DNA of 64,000 nt from UBA8949 sp942493365 (GTDB lineage Bacteria; Bacillota; Clostridia; Saccharofermentanales; UBA5734). Both the position numbers and the translations under genes were made by a program. This document shows, piece by piece, positions 1 through 8,438 of the stretch. Position 1 is the stretch's first letter; each line of letters opens with the position of its first letter. The stretch spans positions 1,984,001-2,048,000 of the forward strand of contig OW818697.1 in the NCBI GenBank assembly GCA_942493365.1, in the 5' to 3' direction. Below the pieces are notes generated by a model that worked only from the letters and a program-made list of their open reading frames with translations, had not been told where the DNA came from and did not search any database.

Positions 1-33
1 CTTGACCGTTCCAAAAGAAGGTTAGCCGATTAT

Positions 34-258
34 TCAGTCGGCGAGTAAATCGCCAGCTGTCACACCGATCAGAGCCGCGATGTCAAACAGCCGGCTCATA
101 GGCATGTCATGTTCGCCCTGCTCATATGCGGCAATCTGCTGTTGTGAAGCATTGACAAGATTGGCCAGTTCGCCCTGGGAAAGCCCCTTGTCTGTTCTGG
201 CTTTACGGATTTTTTGACCGATTTTGGCGGTGATCCAGATGGTTTCCATATCTTCCAT
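34..258 (-). CDS. Small XRE-family HTH transcriptional regulator
   Basis: A 74-residue protein that is almost entirely one Cro/C1-type helix-turn-helix: two helices around LSQGELANLV and ASQQQIAAYEQG form the DNA-binding unit, and the tail ends in an acidic GDLLAD typical of stand-alone XRE regulators. The ATG at 258 follows a GGGGGTAA ribosome-binding sequence; an in-frame ATG three codons later is less well spaced. The family binds short palindromic operators as a dimer. It is divergent from the helicase gene, with about 200 bases between them, so it could act on either promoter, but nothing in the sequence proves a target. Its left neighbour lies outside the window. Confidence 0.85.
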   Translation of the reverse strand: MEDMETIWITAKIGQKIRKARTDKGLSQGELANLVNASQQQIAAYEQGEHDMPMSRLFDIAALIGVTAGDLLAD

Positions 259-393
259 GATGATTACCCCCGTGTTTTATCAACATCAATCTGGTTAGTA
301 ATGTCCCGGAGCCAGTGGCAGGACAATACCAGTATAATCGGCGAGCGGGACCGATTCAAGCCAAATTTAAGAACATCGAAAATCCCTGTTGCC

Positions 394-422
394 TTGCTGA
401 CAGCCACGGCCTGTGTTATGAT
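394..422 (+). promoter_or_regulatory. Putative sigma-A promoter of the DEAD-box helicase
   Basis: TTGCTG (394-399), a 17-base spacer and TATGAT (417-422), with TGT just before the -10 giving an extended -10. It lies 36 bases before the helicase start. The assignment is by consensus only. Confidence 0.5.
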
Positions 423-457
423 GTTGGCGTGTATAAATGGATCGAGGAATCAATTGA

Positions 458-1576
458 ATGAGTGAAATAACCAGCTTTGAAGCAATGGATCTGCAGCCGG
501 AAACCATGCAGGCCGTCAATAAAATGGGATTTACCGTCCCGACATCAGTACAGACCCAAACCATCCCGCCGATGCTCGAATGGCATGACATTATCGCCAA
601 AGCACCGACCGGCACAGGCAAAACCTGCGCCTTCGGCATCCCGATCATGGAGCATATCGAGCCGGGTGACAAGGGTATTCAGGCGTTGATACTCAGCCCG
701 ACCCGTGAACTGGCCATCCAGATCACCGACGATCTGCGCACGCTCGCGGCATTTCGTCCCGACATCCGGATCGCCTCGATATATGGCGGCCAGAATATCG
801 ACAAACAGCTGACCCAGCTCAAAGCCAAGCCGCAGATCATTGTCGCGACACCAGGCCGTCTGGATGATCATATCCGCCGGCGGACCATTCATCTGGACGA
901 AGTGCATACCGTCGTGCTCGACGAAGCCGATCGCATGCTGGACATGGGTTTTGTGCGCGATGTGCGCCGGATTCTGGACATGATGCCCAAAGTGGCGCAA
1001 ATCGCCATGTTTTCGGCCACCATGTCGCGCTCGGTTATGGACATCGCCTGGATCTACCAGCGCGATGCCATTGAGATCACCGTCGAGGAAGACGAAGGCA
1101 ACAAGCCGCCGATCACCCAATACAGCATCGACATCAACGGCAATGCCCGCATCGATACCATCCGCAAACTGATCAAGGACAACAACTTTGAGAAGGTCAT
1201 CGTCTTCTGCAACACCAAGCAGATGGTTGAGACCGTCTGTAAGCGCATCAAGGCGGCTGGCGGCAAAGCGGACTGTATCCACGGTGACGTGCGCCAGAGC
1301 GCCCGTGAGAAGGTCCTGCACGACTTCCGCAAGGGTTCACTGGATATTCTCATCGCCACCGATGTCGCCTCACGTGGGCTGGATATCGACGGCGTCGATG
1401 CCGTGTTCAATTATGAAATTCCACTCGAGAACGAGTATTATACGCATCGTATCGGCCGCACCGGCCGCGCCAAGCACGCCGGCATCGCCTACACCTTTAC
1501 CAACATCATCAACCAGCCGCGCCTCGATGAAATCGTACGCTATACGCGAACGCCGCTGATTCCGCTCGAACTCTAA
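458..1576 (+). CDS. DEAD-box ATP-dependent RNA helicase
   Basis: A 372-residue helicase core with little outside the two RecA-like domains. Visible motifs in order: Q motif region near residue 27-33, Walker A APTGTGKT (49-56), PTRELA (81-86), TPGR (131-134), DEAD (155-158), SAT (186-188) and, in the second domain, ATDVASRGLDI and HRIGRTGRA. The family unwinds short RNA duplexes in ribosome assembly, RNA decay or cold adaptation. The long basic C-terminal tail of CshA/DeaD proteins is absent, so it is closer in size to RhlE-like minimal helicases. The ATG at 458 follows GAGGA. The gene converges on the serpin gene with only three bases between stop codons. Confidence 0.93.
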   Translation: MSEITSFEAMDLQPETMQAVNKMGFTVPTSVQTQTIPPMLEWHDIIAKAPTGTGKTCAFGIPIMEHIEPGDKGIQALILSPTRELAIQITDDLRTLAAFRPDIRIASIYGGQNIDKQLTQLKAKPQIIVATPGRLDDHIRRRTIHLDEVHTVVLDEADRMLDMGFVRDVRRILDMMPKVAQIAMFSATMSRSVMDIAWIYQRDAIEITVEEDEGNKPPITQYSIDINGNARIDTIRKLIKDNNFEKVIVFCNTKQMVETVCKRIKAAGGKADCIHGDVRQSAREKVLHDFRKGSLDILIATDVASRGLDIDGVDAVFNYEIPLENEYYTHRIGRTGRAKHAGIAYTFTNIINQPRLDEIVRYTRTPLIPLEL

Positions 1577-1579
1577 AAA

Positions 1580-2836
1580 TTATTCGGCTGACGGATCATC
1601 CATAATGCCTAAAAACAGCGGCAGGCCGGTCGCTGTATCGACGATGCCGTAAACAAACGGGCGGTCAAACACCAGTTGTTTGTTGCTGACTGGCATGGAT
1701 GTACCCCTAGAAATGACGGCGGTCACCGCCGCGGCTTCGGTGCCCATTTCATCAACGCGGCAAAAGGTCTTGTGCAGCACTTCGTCGATGTACAAATCCT
1801 GGCGGCGCCCGCTGTTCATCAGGCTGAAATCCGCCACACCCGGATCGAAAGCCGCCGCCATGCCCATGGCTGTTAGGGAATCCTTCAAGCTGGTGTCGAA
1901 GCGCGTCTCGAATTTGGGCAGGCTCAGCTCGATGCTCATCGTTTCTCTGGTTTTTAGCAGCTCGGCAAATGATGCGGCATCGGTGGCGGCGACAAGCTCT
2001 CGCACCGACATTCCAGCAGTCGGCAAGATGGCGACAAAAGCGAAACGTCCGTCAGAATAGGGCATCAGGAGGCCTTCGCCGTTATTATTGCTTAGGTAGT
2101 CAAACGATGACGTCTGATGCATGAATTTAACCGTCTTGTCACCAGACGGTGCCCCGAAAGTTCCATCTGCTGTTGAATTGGCATAAAATTCGCTCATCCA
2201 TTGCGCTTTAAAATAGACCGCGTTGATCAGATACATGATGTCTCGTGGATCGATTTCATCGATGATCGTGTCGATCAGGCCATTGGTCGATGATTTGACC
2301 CAGGCGTTGATCGTGTCTTTGGCGGTCGGCAGGGAGAAATCCAGTGTTTTGGCGGCTGCCGCGTAGTAGTCGGCGTTGTTTTGCAGAAAAGCAGGATCAG
2401 GATCAAAGCCATCGCGATACCAGATCGAGTTGGCTACGGTCAGCCTGGTCTTGTTTCCGGTGTTCATCAGCAGCGCCATCCAGTCGCGGCTGGCAGCGTT
2501 GATTTGTTCAACCGTCAGTCCCTGCGCGGATAGTACTTCCAGCATGGCTTCGCGGGTGGTCGAATCGGCGCCGTTCAGCGTCATGGCCAGCGCCAGATAG
2601 ACCGAGGCCGGTGAAACCAGGACATTACCGTCTTTTTTGACTGTTTGCTGCAGCAATTGCCACGAGAAATCGCCCACCGAATCAATATAAGCGATATCGG
2701 GTTCAGAAGGTGCGGCCGATTGTTCGGCGGCTTTGACATTGGCCATCAGATCATTGGTCGGCGGCGCGCCGCAGCCAGTCAGCACCAGCATTAAGCCCAG
2801 TGAAAGCGACAGCAGACTGATCAGTTTTCGTTTCAT
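1580..2836 (-). CDS. Serpin-family protease inhibitor, lipoprotein
   Basis: A 418-residue serpin. Residues 1-22 form a lipoprotein signal ending in LTGC (Cys22), so the inhibitor is probably tethered outside the membrane. The body shows the serpin signature region and the hinge EMGTEAAA (363-370), whose small residues are typical of inhibitory serpins that insert the loop into sheet A. Counting from Gly365 as P15 places the scissile bond near Thr379-Ser380, suggesting a target that prefers small residues; this is inference. FDRPFVYGI near the C-terminus is the usual serpin ending. RBS AGGGGGG precedes the ATG. Bacterial serpins are known from gut and cellulolytic anaerobes, where they block host or self proteases. 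Confidence 0.93.
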   Translation of the reverse strand: MKRKLISLLSLSLGLMLVLTGCGAPPTNDLMANVKAAEQSAAPSEPDIAYIDSVGDFSWQLLQQTVKKDGNVLVSPASVYLALAMTLNGADSTTREAMLEVLSAQGLTVEQINAASRDWMALLMNTGNKTRLTVANSIWYRDGFDPDPAFLQNNADYYAAAAKTLDFSLPTAKDTINAWVKSSTNGLIDTIIDEIDPRDIMYLINAVYFKAQWMSEFYANSTADGTFGAPSGDKTVKFMHQTSSFDYLSNNNGEGLLMPYSDGRFAFVAILPTAGMSVRELVAATDAASFAELLKTRETMSIELSLPKFETRFDTSLKDSLTAMGMAAAFDPGVADFSLMNSGRRQDLYIDEVLHKTFCRVDEMGTEAAAVTAVISRGTSMPVSNKQLVFDRPFVYGIVDTATGLPLFLGIMDDPSAE

Positions 2837-2857
2837 GTCGAACCCCCCTTTGGTTTA

Positions 2858-2866
2858 ATTATAACA
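2858..2866 (-). promoter_or_regulatory. Extended -10 promoter of the serpin gene
   Basis: Reading leftward the sequence is TGTTATAAT, a consensus -10 with the TGn extension, 22 bases before the serpin start codon. No good -35 box is present, which is compatible with an extended -10 promoter. Confidence 0.45.
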
Positions 2867-2944
2867 TAGACGAAAAAAACTAGAATTTGTTCCGTTTCTG
2901 CTAAAATGGAGATATGGATATGTTTTTTGAAGGAGGCTGTTTTT

Positions 2945-3271
2945 ATGGAGTATACCCAAATTGCGCGTGTCGGTGATGTATCGCCCAATACCATGATCAA
3001 GGTACGTGTCGGTGAAACCGATGTTTTGCTGGCCAACGTCGGCGGCGCCTATTTTGCGCTGAACAACAAATGCCCGCACATGGGGGGGTCGCTGGTCGGC
3101 GGCAAACTCGTTGATGCCGTTATCACCTGCCCGCGTCATGGTTCGCAGTTCGACGTGCGCACCGGCAAGGCTGTTGGCGATCCGCATCTGCTGTTTATTA
3201 AAATGAAAACGCCCGACGCGACAGCCTACGCCGTCAAAATCGAGGGCGAGGCTATTTTGGTCGGCTTGTAA
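2945..3271 (+). CDS. Rieske [2Fe-2S] ferredoxin-like protein
   Basis: A 108-residue soluble Rieske protein. The cluster ligands are visible as CPHMGG and CPRHGSQFD (Cys-x-His and Cys-x2-His), with the short spacing of the ferredoxin type rather than bc1 type. Such small proteins pass electrons to oxygenases or other redox enzymes; the related NirD subunit also has this fold. An in-frame ATG 39 bases upstream exists, but the ATG at 2945 is preceded by AAGGAGG at good distance and is preferred. No oxygenase or reductase partner is adjacent, so the physiological partner is unknown. Confidence 0.88.
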   Translation: MEYTQIARVGDVSPNTMIKVRVGETDVLLANVGGAYFALNNKCPHMGGSLVGGKLVDAVITCPRHGSQFDVRTGKAVGDPHLLFIKMKTPDATAYAVKIEGEAILVGL

Positions 3272-3279
3272 GGGTGATT

Positions 3280-3849
3280 TCAGTTATGCTTTTCGATAAA
3301 CTTTTTGGCCAGTTTTTGCTGCAGGAGCAAGCGCAGATCGTCTGGTCGGCCTGTTGTGAAATCCCTTTTGTCGATAATTAACGCAGTATTGCTGATATCA
3401 AGCATGACGAAAAAATAATCATCTATCTCATAGACCTTATTCAGTGCCTGAACCTGCAAATGCATTTTGCGAGGACTTTTTGCAACGTCAAAATATAGAA
3501 TCACGTCTTCCGCTCCGAAGGCGATTCGCGACACGATTTCCGCTTGTTTGAGTCTGCGCCGATAAGAAATAATGGGCCACAGTAAATAACTCCAATAAAA
3601 AACAGCAGCAAAAGCCAGACTGACAATCGACAAATAAAACAGCAAGGAGCCTAAGAAAGCGACTAGAGGGTCACTAAAAGGCAGAAGCTTGGTCAGATGA
3701 TAAACCGCATAGGCAACCGCCCCGGTAATCGGAGCCGAAATGAGATTGAAAACGGCTGTTTGTCGGTAATTTTTCTTTTTACTGGAGAGAAACCAGATTG
3801 AATCGCGATTGCTTTGGCGGCTGATTGCGACGTTGGCTTCGATCGGCAT
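3280..3849 (-). CDS. YcxB-like membrane protein
   Basis: A 189-residue protein with two hydrophobic segments (about residues 33-56 and 62-95) followed by a soluble domain containing FGAEDVILYFD, VYEIDDYFFVMLDISNTALIIDKRDF and a basic helical tail. This layout (two membrane helices, then a domain with a tyrosine/phenylalanine pair and a DKR-F motif) matches the YcxB-like family, whose biochemical role is unknown. It lies 10 bases downstream of the amidase gene and is probably the last gene of that operon. It converges on the Rieske gene with 8 bases between stop codons. Confidence 0.65.
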   Translation of the reverse strand: MPIEANVAISRQSNRDSIWFLSSKKKNYRQTAVFNLISAPITGAVAYAVYHLTKLLPFSDPLVAFLGSLLFYLSIVSLAFAAVFYWSYLLWPIISYRRRLKQAEIVSRIAFGAEDVILYFDVAKSPRKMHLQVQALNKVYEIDDYFFVMLDISNTALIIDKRDFTTGRPDDLRLLLQQKLAKKFIEKHN

Positions 3850-3859
3850 AAACCCTCAC

Positions 3860-5041
3860 TTATTGGCAATAATAGGCATAAACTGAATCGGCCACGGCTT
3901 GAGCAATGCTTTGCTGTCCGGCTGGGTCCTGCATAATCTGGCGATCTGCCGCGTTGGTGATGAAGCCCATTTCGACCAAGGCGCCCACCAGATTTTGCTC
4001 GCGCAGAACGCCGTAATTGGCCTGGTGGATATCCAGTTTGCCTTCATATTTCATGCCCGGCTGCTGCACCAGCAGATTGTCGCGCAGCAAGGTGGCCAGC
4101 TTGAGGCGTGCGTCGTCATTGAACAGCGTGTAGGCTGGTGAATTGGTCATCGAGTCTTCGAATTTAACCGAGCTGTTTTCTTCCTTGTAGGTCGATTCGT
4201 TGGACTGATAATAGACCTGAATCCCGCGGACAGAATCTTCACCTTCCAGCGCATTGCAGTGCAGCGAAATGAAGAGCACATCGTTATACTGTCGTTCAAT
4301 ATCCAAAAGCAACCGGACATCTTTATTAACGCCGACGCCCTGCATGATGCCGCGTCCGCCGCTGTCCAGAGCATCGCTGTTGATTTGGATCATGCTTTCC
4401 AGCGCCGGTTTAAGATGGTCGATGGCATCGGTTTCATAGCCTTGCAGGGGTAGTTCAGCGGTAAATTTGTCAAGGATTTCGATACCCACCAGAGCTACTC
4501 GACTGTTGATTGAGTACCAGGCGTCATTTTCGCGAGTCATGACGACCTCGGCGCCAAGATTTTCAAGGAGTGTACGGGTTTTCAACGCGACCTGCAGGGT
4601 GATATCCTTTTCCATGACCTCGGCCCTGGCCGGGAAAATTGGGTATTGCGCGCCGCCGTCCTTGATGCCGTTGTCGTCTTGGCCGCCATGGCCTGGATCC
4701 AAGATAACCGTAATGCCTTGGAGGGGCTGGTCTTGCGGCTCACGCCCCTGATAACCGGCCAGATCGGCGGCATGGATGACCGGCAAAAGCGATTCCGCCG
4801 GCCAGCGGCGGAGCCCGAGTGCCGGTGTAGGCAGGGGATCCGTCCAGACCAGCTCAAGCGGTTTTAAAACGACGGTTGTCGCAGCTGTGTCCGATGATCC
4901 GCTGGTTGTTTGGCCTTGTGGTGTGCTGCTGGTTGTACTTGGTCCGCCTGAATTGGGAAAACCGATGGCCGAGAAAACAAGAACCCCTATACAGACGATC
5001 ATCAGGATGCTGACAATGACCTTGGCGCTGCGGCTTCTCAT
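3860..5041 (-). CDS. N-acetylmuramoyl-L-alanine amidase (Amidase_3)
   Basis: A 393-residue exported zinc amidase that cleaves the bond between MurNAc and the peptide stem of peptidoglycan. Residues 7-27 form a membrane anchor, followed by a Ser/Thr-rich linker (about 30-57). The catalytic domain begins near residue 108. Zn ligands appear as His118 (DPGHGG), Glu144 and His261 (SLHCNA), and the catalytic Glu357 as ALVEMGFITN. An insertion of about 80 residues between 170 and 250 is longer than in CwlD-type enzymes. It follows glmS by 17 bases, coupling cell-wall hydrolysis to amino-sugar precursor genes. Confidence 0.93.
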   Translation of the reverse strand: MRSRSAKVIVSILMIVCIGVLVFSAIGFPNSGGPSTTSSTPQGQTTSGSSDTAATTVVLKPLELVWTDPLPTPALGLRRWPAESLLPVIHAADLAGYQGREPQDQPLQGITVILDPGHGGQDDNGIKDGGAQYPIFPARAEVMEKDITLQVALKTRTLLENLGAEVVMTRENDAWYSINSRVALVGIEILDKFTAELPLQGYETDAIDHLKPALESMIQINSDALDSGGRGIMQGVGVNKDVRLLLDIERQYNDVLFISLHCNALEGEDSVRGIQVYYQSNESTYKEENSSVKFEDSMTNSPAYTLFNDDARLKLATLLRDNLLVQQPGMKYEGKLDIHQANYGVLREQNLVGALVEMGFITNAADRQIMQDPAGQQSIAQAVADSVYAYYCQ

Positions 5042-5058
5042 GCTGCTCCTCCTCGTAT

Positions 5059-6915
5059 TTACTCGACTGTGACGCTTTTGGCAAGATTTCTCGGTTTATC
5101 GACGTCGAAGCCTTTGTAGACCGTCATATAATAGGCGAAGAGTTGGGTCGGGGTAACCGCAAGGATGGAAGCGAACAGCGGGTCAGTCGCTGGGATTTCG
5201 AAAACAGTGTCACAGACAGCGGCTGCTTTCATGCAATCCGGCGAAATAATCCCCAAAATAACCGCGCCGCGGGCTTTGACCTCGCGGATGTTGCTGATCA
5301 TTTTGTCGATCAGCGCCGGTTGGGTCATCGGACAGACCACGAGTGTCCCCTCTTCGATCAGCGCAATGGTGCCATGTTTGAGTTCACCGCCCGCGTATGC
5401 TTCGGAGTGGATATAGGAGATTTCCTTGAGTTTGAGCGAGGCCTCCATTGAAAGGGCATAATCCAGGCCGCGTCCGATGAAGAAAATACTGCGGGCGTTG
5501 AAGTGTTCCGAGACAAACCGCTGGATTTGATCCTTGATTTTGAGCGTTTCGGTCAGCAGCCCGGGCAATCGGGTCAGCTCCGTCAAAACCTGCGCGAGCT
5601 GAGGCGGCTCGATACGGCCCATGACGCTGGCCAGTTGGAAGGTCAGGAGATAGAGCGCCGCGAGTTGAGTATTGTAGGCTTTGGTCGAGGCAACCGCAAT
5701 CTCAGGGCCGGCTGCTGTATAAAGGACGGCATCGGCTTCGCGGGCGATGGAGCTGCCGACGACGTTAACCACGGCCAAGATGCGTCCGCCCAGGCGTTTG
5801 GCTTCGCGCATGGCAGCCAGCGTGTCAAGGGTTTCGCCGGATTGGCTGATGATGATGACGAGGGTTTTATCGTCGACCAGCGGGTCGCGATAGCGAAATT
5901 CCGAGGCAAAATCAACTTCAACCGCAATGCGGCAGATTTTTTCGATCAGATATTTGGCCACCATGCCGGCATGGTAGGCCGTGCCGCATGCCACAATGCG
6001 AATCTGGCGGATTTCACGAAGCCAAGGCTGCGTCCAGTCGATTTCCGGAATGCGGATCTGGCCGTCCCGCAGGTGCGGCAGTAAGGTGTCGCGGACCGCG
6101 CGCGGCTCTTCGTGAATCTCCTTCATCATGAAGTGTTCATAGCCGCCCTTTTCGGCTGCCTCACTGTCCCAGTCCACCAGCATGGGTTCGCGGCTGACCC
6201 GTTGGCCCAGCGCATCGTACAAATCGACTGCGCCGGCCTTGAGGCAGGCGATTTCGCGGTCTTCCATGATCAGTATGCGGCGGGTCCGGCTCAGAATGGC
6301 CGGAATATCGGACGCGATGTAATTGCAGTCGTCGCCCAGTCCAATCACCAGCGGACTGTCCTTGCGGGCCGCGATGAACTGATCAGGTTGATCGGAGCAT
6401 AAGACGCCCAAGGCATAGGAGCCTTCGATGTCGGCCAGCGTCAGGCGGACGGCGGCCAGCAGATCACCCGGGGTGTCCTTAAGATAATGACGTTCGACCA
6501 GGTGAGCAATGACCTCGGTATCGGTGTCAGACACAAAGGCCGTGCCCAACTCGATCAGGTAGCTTTTGAGTTCGAGGTAATTTTCGATAATGCCATTATG
6601 CACCACTGCGATGCGGCCAGAGGCCGACAGATGCGGGTGCGAATTCTCATCGCTCGGCGCGCCGTGCGTCGCCCAGCGGGTATGGCCGATGCCGATTTTG
6701 ATTTTATCGCCCATTTCCGGATTGAGCAAACCCAGCTCGTTCAACTCGTCGGCGAGGTTTTGCAAACGGCCCTTTTTCTTGATGACATTGACCTGGCTGT
6801 CTAAGATAAAGGCCACACCAGCCGAATCATAACCACGATATTCGAGGCGGCCCAATCCTTCCAACAGAATGGGCAGAGCACGCTCCGATCCAATATAGCC
6901 GACTATTCCGCACAT
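5059..6915 (-). CDS. glmS: Glutamine-fructose-6-phosphate aminotransferase (isomerizing)
   Basis: A 618-residue enzyme making glucosamine-6-phosphate from fructose-6-phosphate and glutamine, the first step toward UDP-GlcNAc. The protein starts MCGIVGYIG, where Cys2 becomes the N-terminal nucleophile of the glutaminase domain (about 1-235). GIGHTRWATHG and the two SIS sugar-isomerase domains (about 290-610, with SQSGETLDT, STKAYNTQ and the C-terminal AKSVTVE) are all present. The 27-base gap to glmM leaves no room for a glmS ribozyme, so control must be elsewhere. It is co-directional with glmM and the amidase. Confidence 0.97.
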   Translation of the reverse strand: MCGIVGYIGSERALPILLEGLGRLEYRGYDSAGVAFILDSQVNVIKKKGRLQNLADELNELGLLNPEMGDKIKIGIGHTRWATHGAPSDENSHPHLSASGRIAVVHNGIIENYLELKSYLIELGTAFVSDTDTEVIAHLVERHYLKDTPGDLLAAVRLTLADIEGSYALGVLCSDQPDQFIAARKDSPLVIGLGDDCNYIASDIPAILSRTRRILIMEDREIACLKAGAVDLYDALGQRVSREPMLVDWDSEAAEKGGYEHFMMKEIHEEPRAVRDTLLPHLRDGQIRIPEIDWTQPWLREIRQIRIVACGTAYHAGMVAKYLIEKICRIAVEVDFASEFRYRDPLVDDKTLVIIISQSGETLDTLAAMREAKRLGGRILAVVNVVGSSIAREADAVLYTAAGPEIAVASTKAYNTQLAALYLLTFQLASVMGRIEPPQLAQVLTELTRLPGLLTETLKIKDQIQRFVSEHFNARSIFFIGRGLDYALSMEASLKLKEISYIHSEAYAGGELKHGTIALIEEGTLVVCPMTQPALIDKMISNIREVKARGAVILGIISPDCMKAAAVCDTVFEIPATDPLFASILAVTPTQLFAYYMTVYKGFDVDKPRNLAKSVTVE

Positions 6916-6942
6916 TTTAGCCTCTCAACTTCCTATCGAATT

Positions 6943-8298
6943 TCAGGTGCCGTATTTACTGACGATCAACTCGGTCAGTTCGCTTGCCATTTGTGTGATC
7001 AGATCGATGTCTTCACCTTCGATCATCACTCGAATGATCGGTTCGGTGCCGGAGGCCCGCACCAACGTCCGACCGCGACCGTTGAGCTGGGCTTCCAGAC
7101 GATCGGTCAAAGCCAGAATATCAGCATCTGCCATGGCTTTGGCTTTTTTGCCGTTCGGTATCCTGGCGCTTTTCAGCACCTGTGGCAGCACCTGCATGAT
7201 GCTGGCCGCCTGTGCCAGCGACTGGCCTTTGCGGGTCAGTGCCTTGAGCAACCGCAGGGCGCTGAGCATGCCATCGCCGGACGTGCTGTCGTCTAAAAGA
7301 ATAATGTGACCGGATTGTTCACCGCCCGCATTGAAGCCGCCGCGCAGCATTTCTTCGAGGACATAGCGGTCACCGACCTTGGTTTTGGCCAGTCTTATTT
7401 TGTTTTCGGCTGCCATGATGTCCAGCCCGAGGTTGCTCATCACGGTCACCACCAGGGTGTCCGCCCGCAGTTGACCGAGTTCCTGCATGTCGAGGGCAAT
7501 AATGGCCATAATGACATCGCCGTCGATGATCTGGCCGTTTTGATCGACCGCCAGCATGCGGTCAGCGTCTCCGTCAAAGGCCAGACCGATGTCACAGCCA
7601 TCGCAGCGAACCAGTTGCTTTAAGCCTTCAAGATGGGTCGAGCCGCAATCTTTATTGATGTTGATGCCGTCTGGTTTGTTGCCGATGGTCACCACCGACG
7701 CGCCCAAGTCAGCAAACAGCTGGGGGGCGATGTGCGCGCAGGCCCCGTTGGCACAGTCGAGCGCGATTTTCAGGCCGGTCAGGTTGACACTCATGCGACG
7801 CTTGAGATGTTCGGAATAATCGTGTGAGGCGGTGTTGCGCTCGATGCGGCGACCGATTTCGGCCCCAATCAGACGAACCGCGGCGCGTTCGTCATACTTG
7901 GCGATCATCGCTTCAATGCCGTTTTCGGTGTCATCCGGCAGCTTGAAGCCGCTGCTGCTGAAAAACTTGATGCCGTTGAATTCAAAAGAATTGTGCGAGG
8001 CCGAGATGACAACACCGGCATCGCATTTGTATTTGCGGGTCAAATAGGCAATGCCCGGCGTCGGGATAATCCCGCAAACATGAGCGTCAGCACCCGCCGA
8101 GCATATGCCGGCGACCAGGGCGGCCTGCAGCATGTCGCAGGATATCCGGGTATCGGAGCCAACCAGAATGACCGGCTTGTGACTGCACTCCCCCGCCAGA
8201 ACCAGGGCACCTGCCCAGCCGAGCCGAAACGCCAGTTCAGGCGTCAGTTCTTTATTGGCTATTCCACGTACACCATCAGTTCCAAACAATCTGGTCAT
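6943..8298 (-). CDS. glmM: Phosphoglucosamine mutase
   Basis: A 451-residue alpha-D-phosphohexomutase converting glucosamine-6-phosphate to the 1-phosphate. MTRLFGTDGVRG at the start, the phosphoserine loop VVISASHNS with Ser101, the metal loop DGDADR and the sugar-binding loop near GGEQSGHIIL are all intact; the C-terminal RASGTEPIIRVMIEG phosphate-binding motif is also clear. It lies between the c-di-AMP cyclase gene and glmS. In characterised Bacillota, GlmM binds and inhibits CdaA, so the neighbourhood supports the same regulatory link here. An extended -10 promoter lies just upstream. Confidence 0.97.
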   Translation of the reverse strand: MTRLFGTDGVRGIANKELTPELAFRLGWAGALVLAGECSHKPVILVGSDTRISCDMLQAALVAGICSAGADAHVCGIIPTPGIAYLTRKYKCDAGVVISASHNSFEFNGIKFFSSSGFKLPDDTENGIEAMIAKYDERAAVRLIGAEIGRRIERNTASHDYSEHLKRRMSVNLTGLKIALDCANGACAHIAPQLFADLGASVVTIGNKPDGININKDCGSTHLEGLKQLVRCDGCDIGLAFDGDADRMLAVDQNGQIIDGDVIMAIIALDMQELGQLRADTLVVTVMSNLGLDIMAAENKIRLAKTKVGDRYVLEEMLRGGFNAGGEQSGHIILLDDSTSGDGMLSALRLLKALTRKGQSLAQAASIMQVLPQVLKSARIPNGKKAKAMADADILALTDRLEAQLNGRGRTLVRASGTEPIIRVMIEGEDIDLITQMASELTELIVSKYGT

Positions 8299-8334
8299 CC
8301 ATATTCTCCGAGATTCATCATATTTAGCAAGCCT

Positions 8335-8343
8335 ATTATACCA
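8335..8343 (-). promoter_or_regulatory. Extended -10 promoter before glmM
   Basis: Reading leftward the motif is TGGTATAAT, a perfect extended -10, 36 bases before the glmM start. There is no convincing -35. It would let glmM-glmS be transcribed apart from the 140-base-distant cyclase gene. Confidence 0.5.
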
Positions 8344-8438
8344 TTCGAGCTGAACCCGAATGTTTCAGGTCGAGGGGGCTTTGAATTACAAATAGATTGC
8401 GACTATATTATAGAAATATTACAGCGTTGTTTCAAGCG

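Noticed and set aside
6916..6942. glmS ribozyme upstream of glmS
   Set aside because: Only 27 bases separate glmM and glmS, far too short for the ribozyme.
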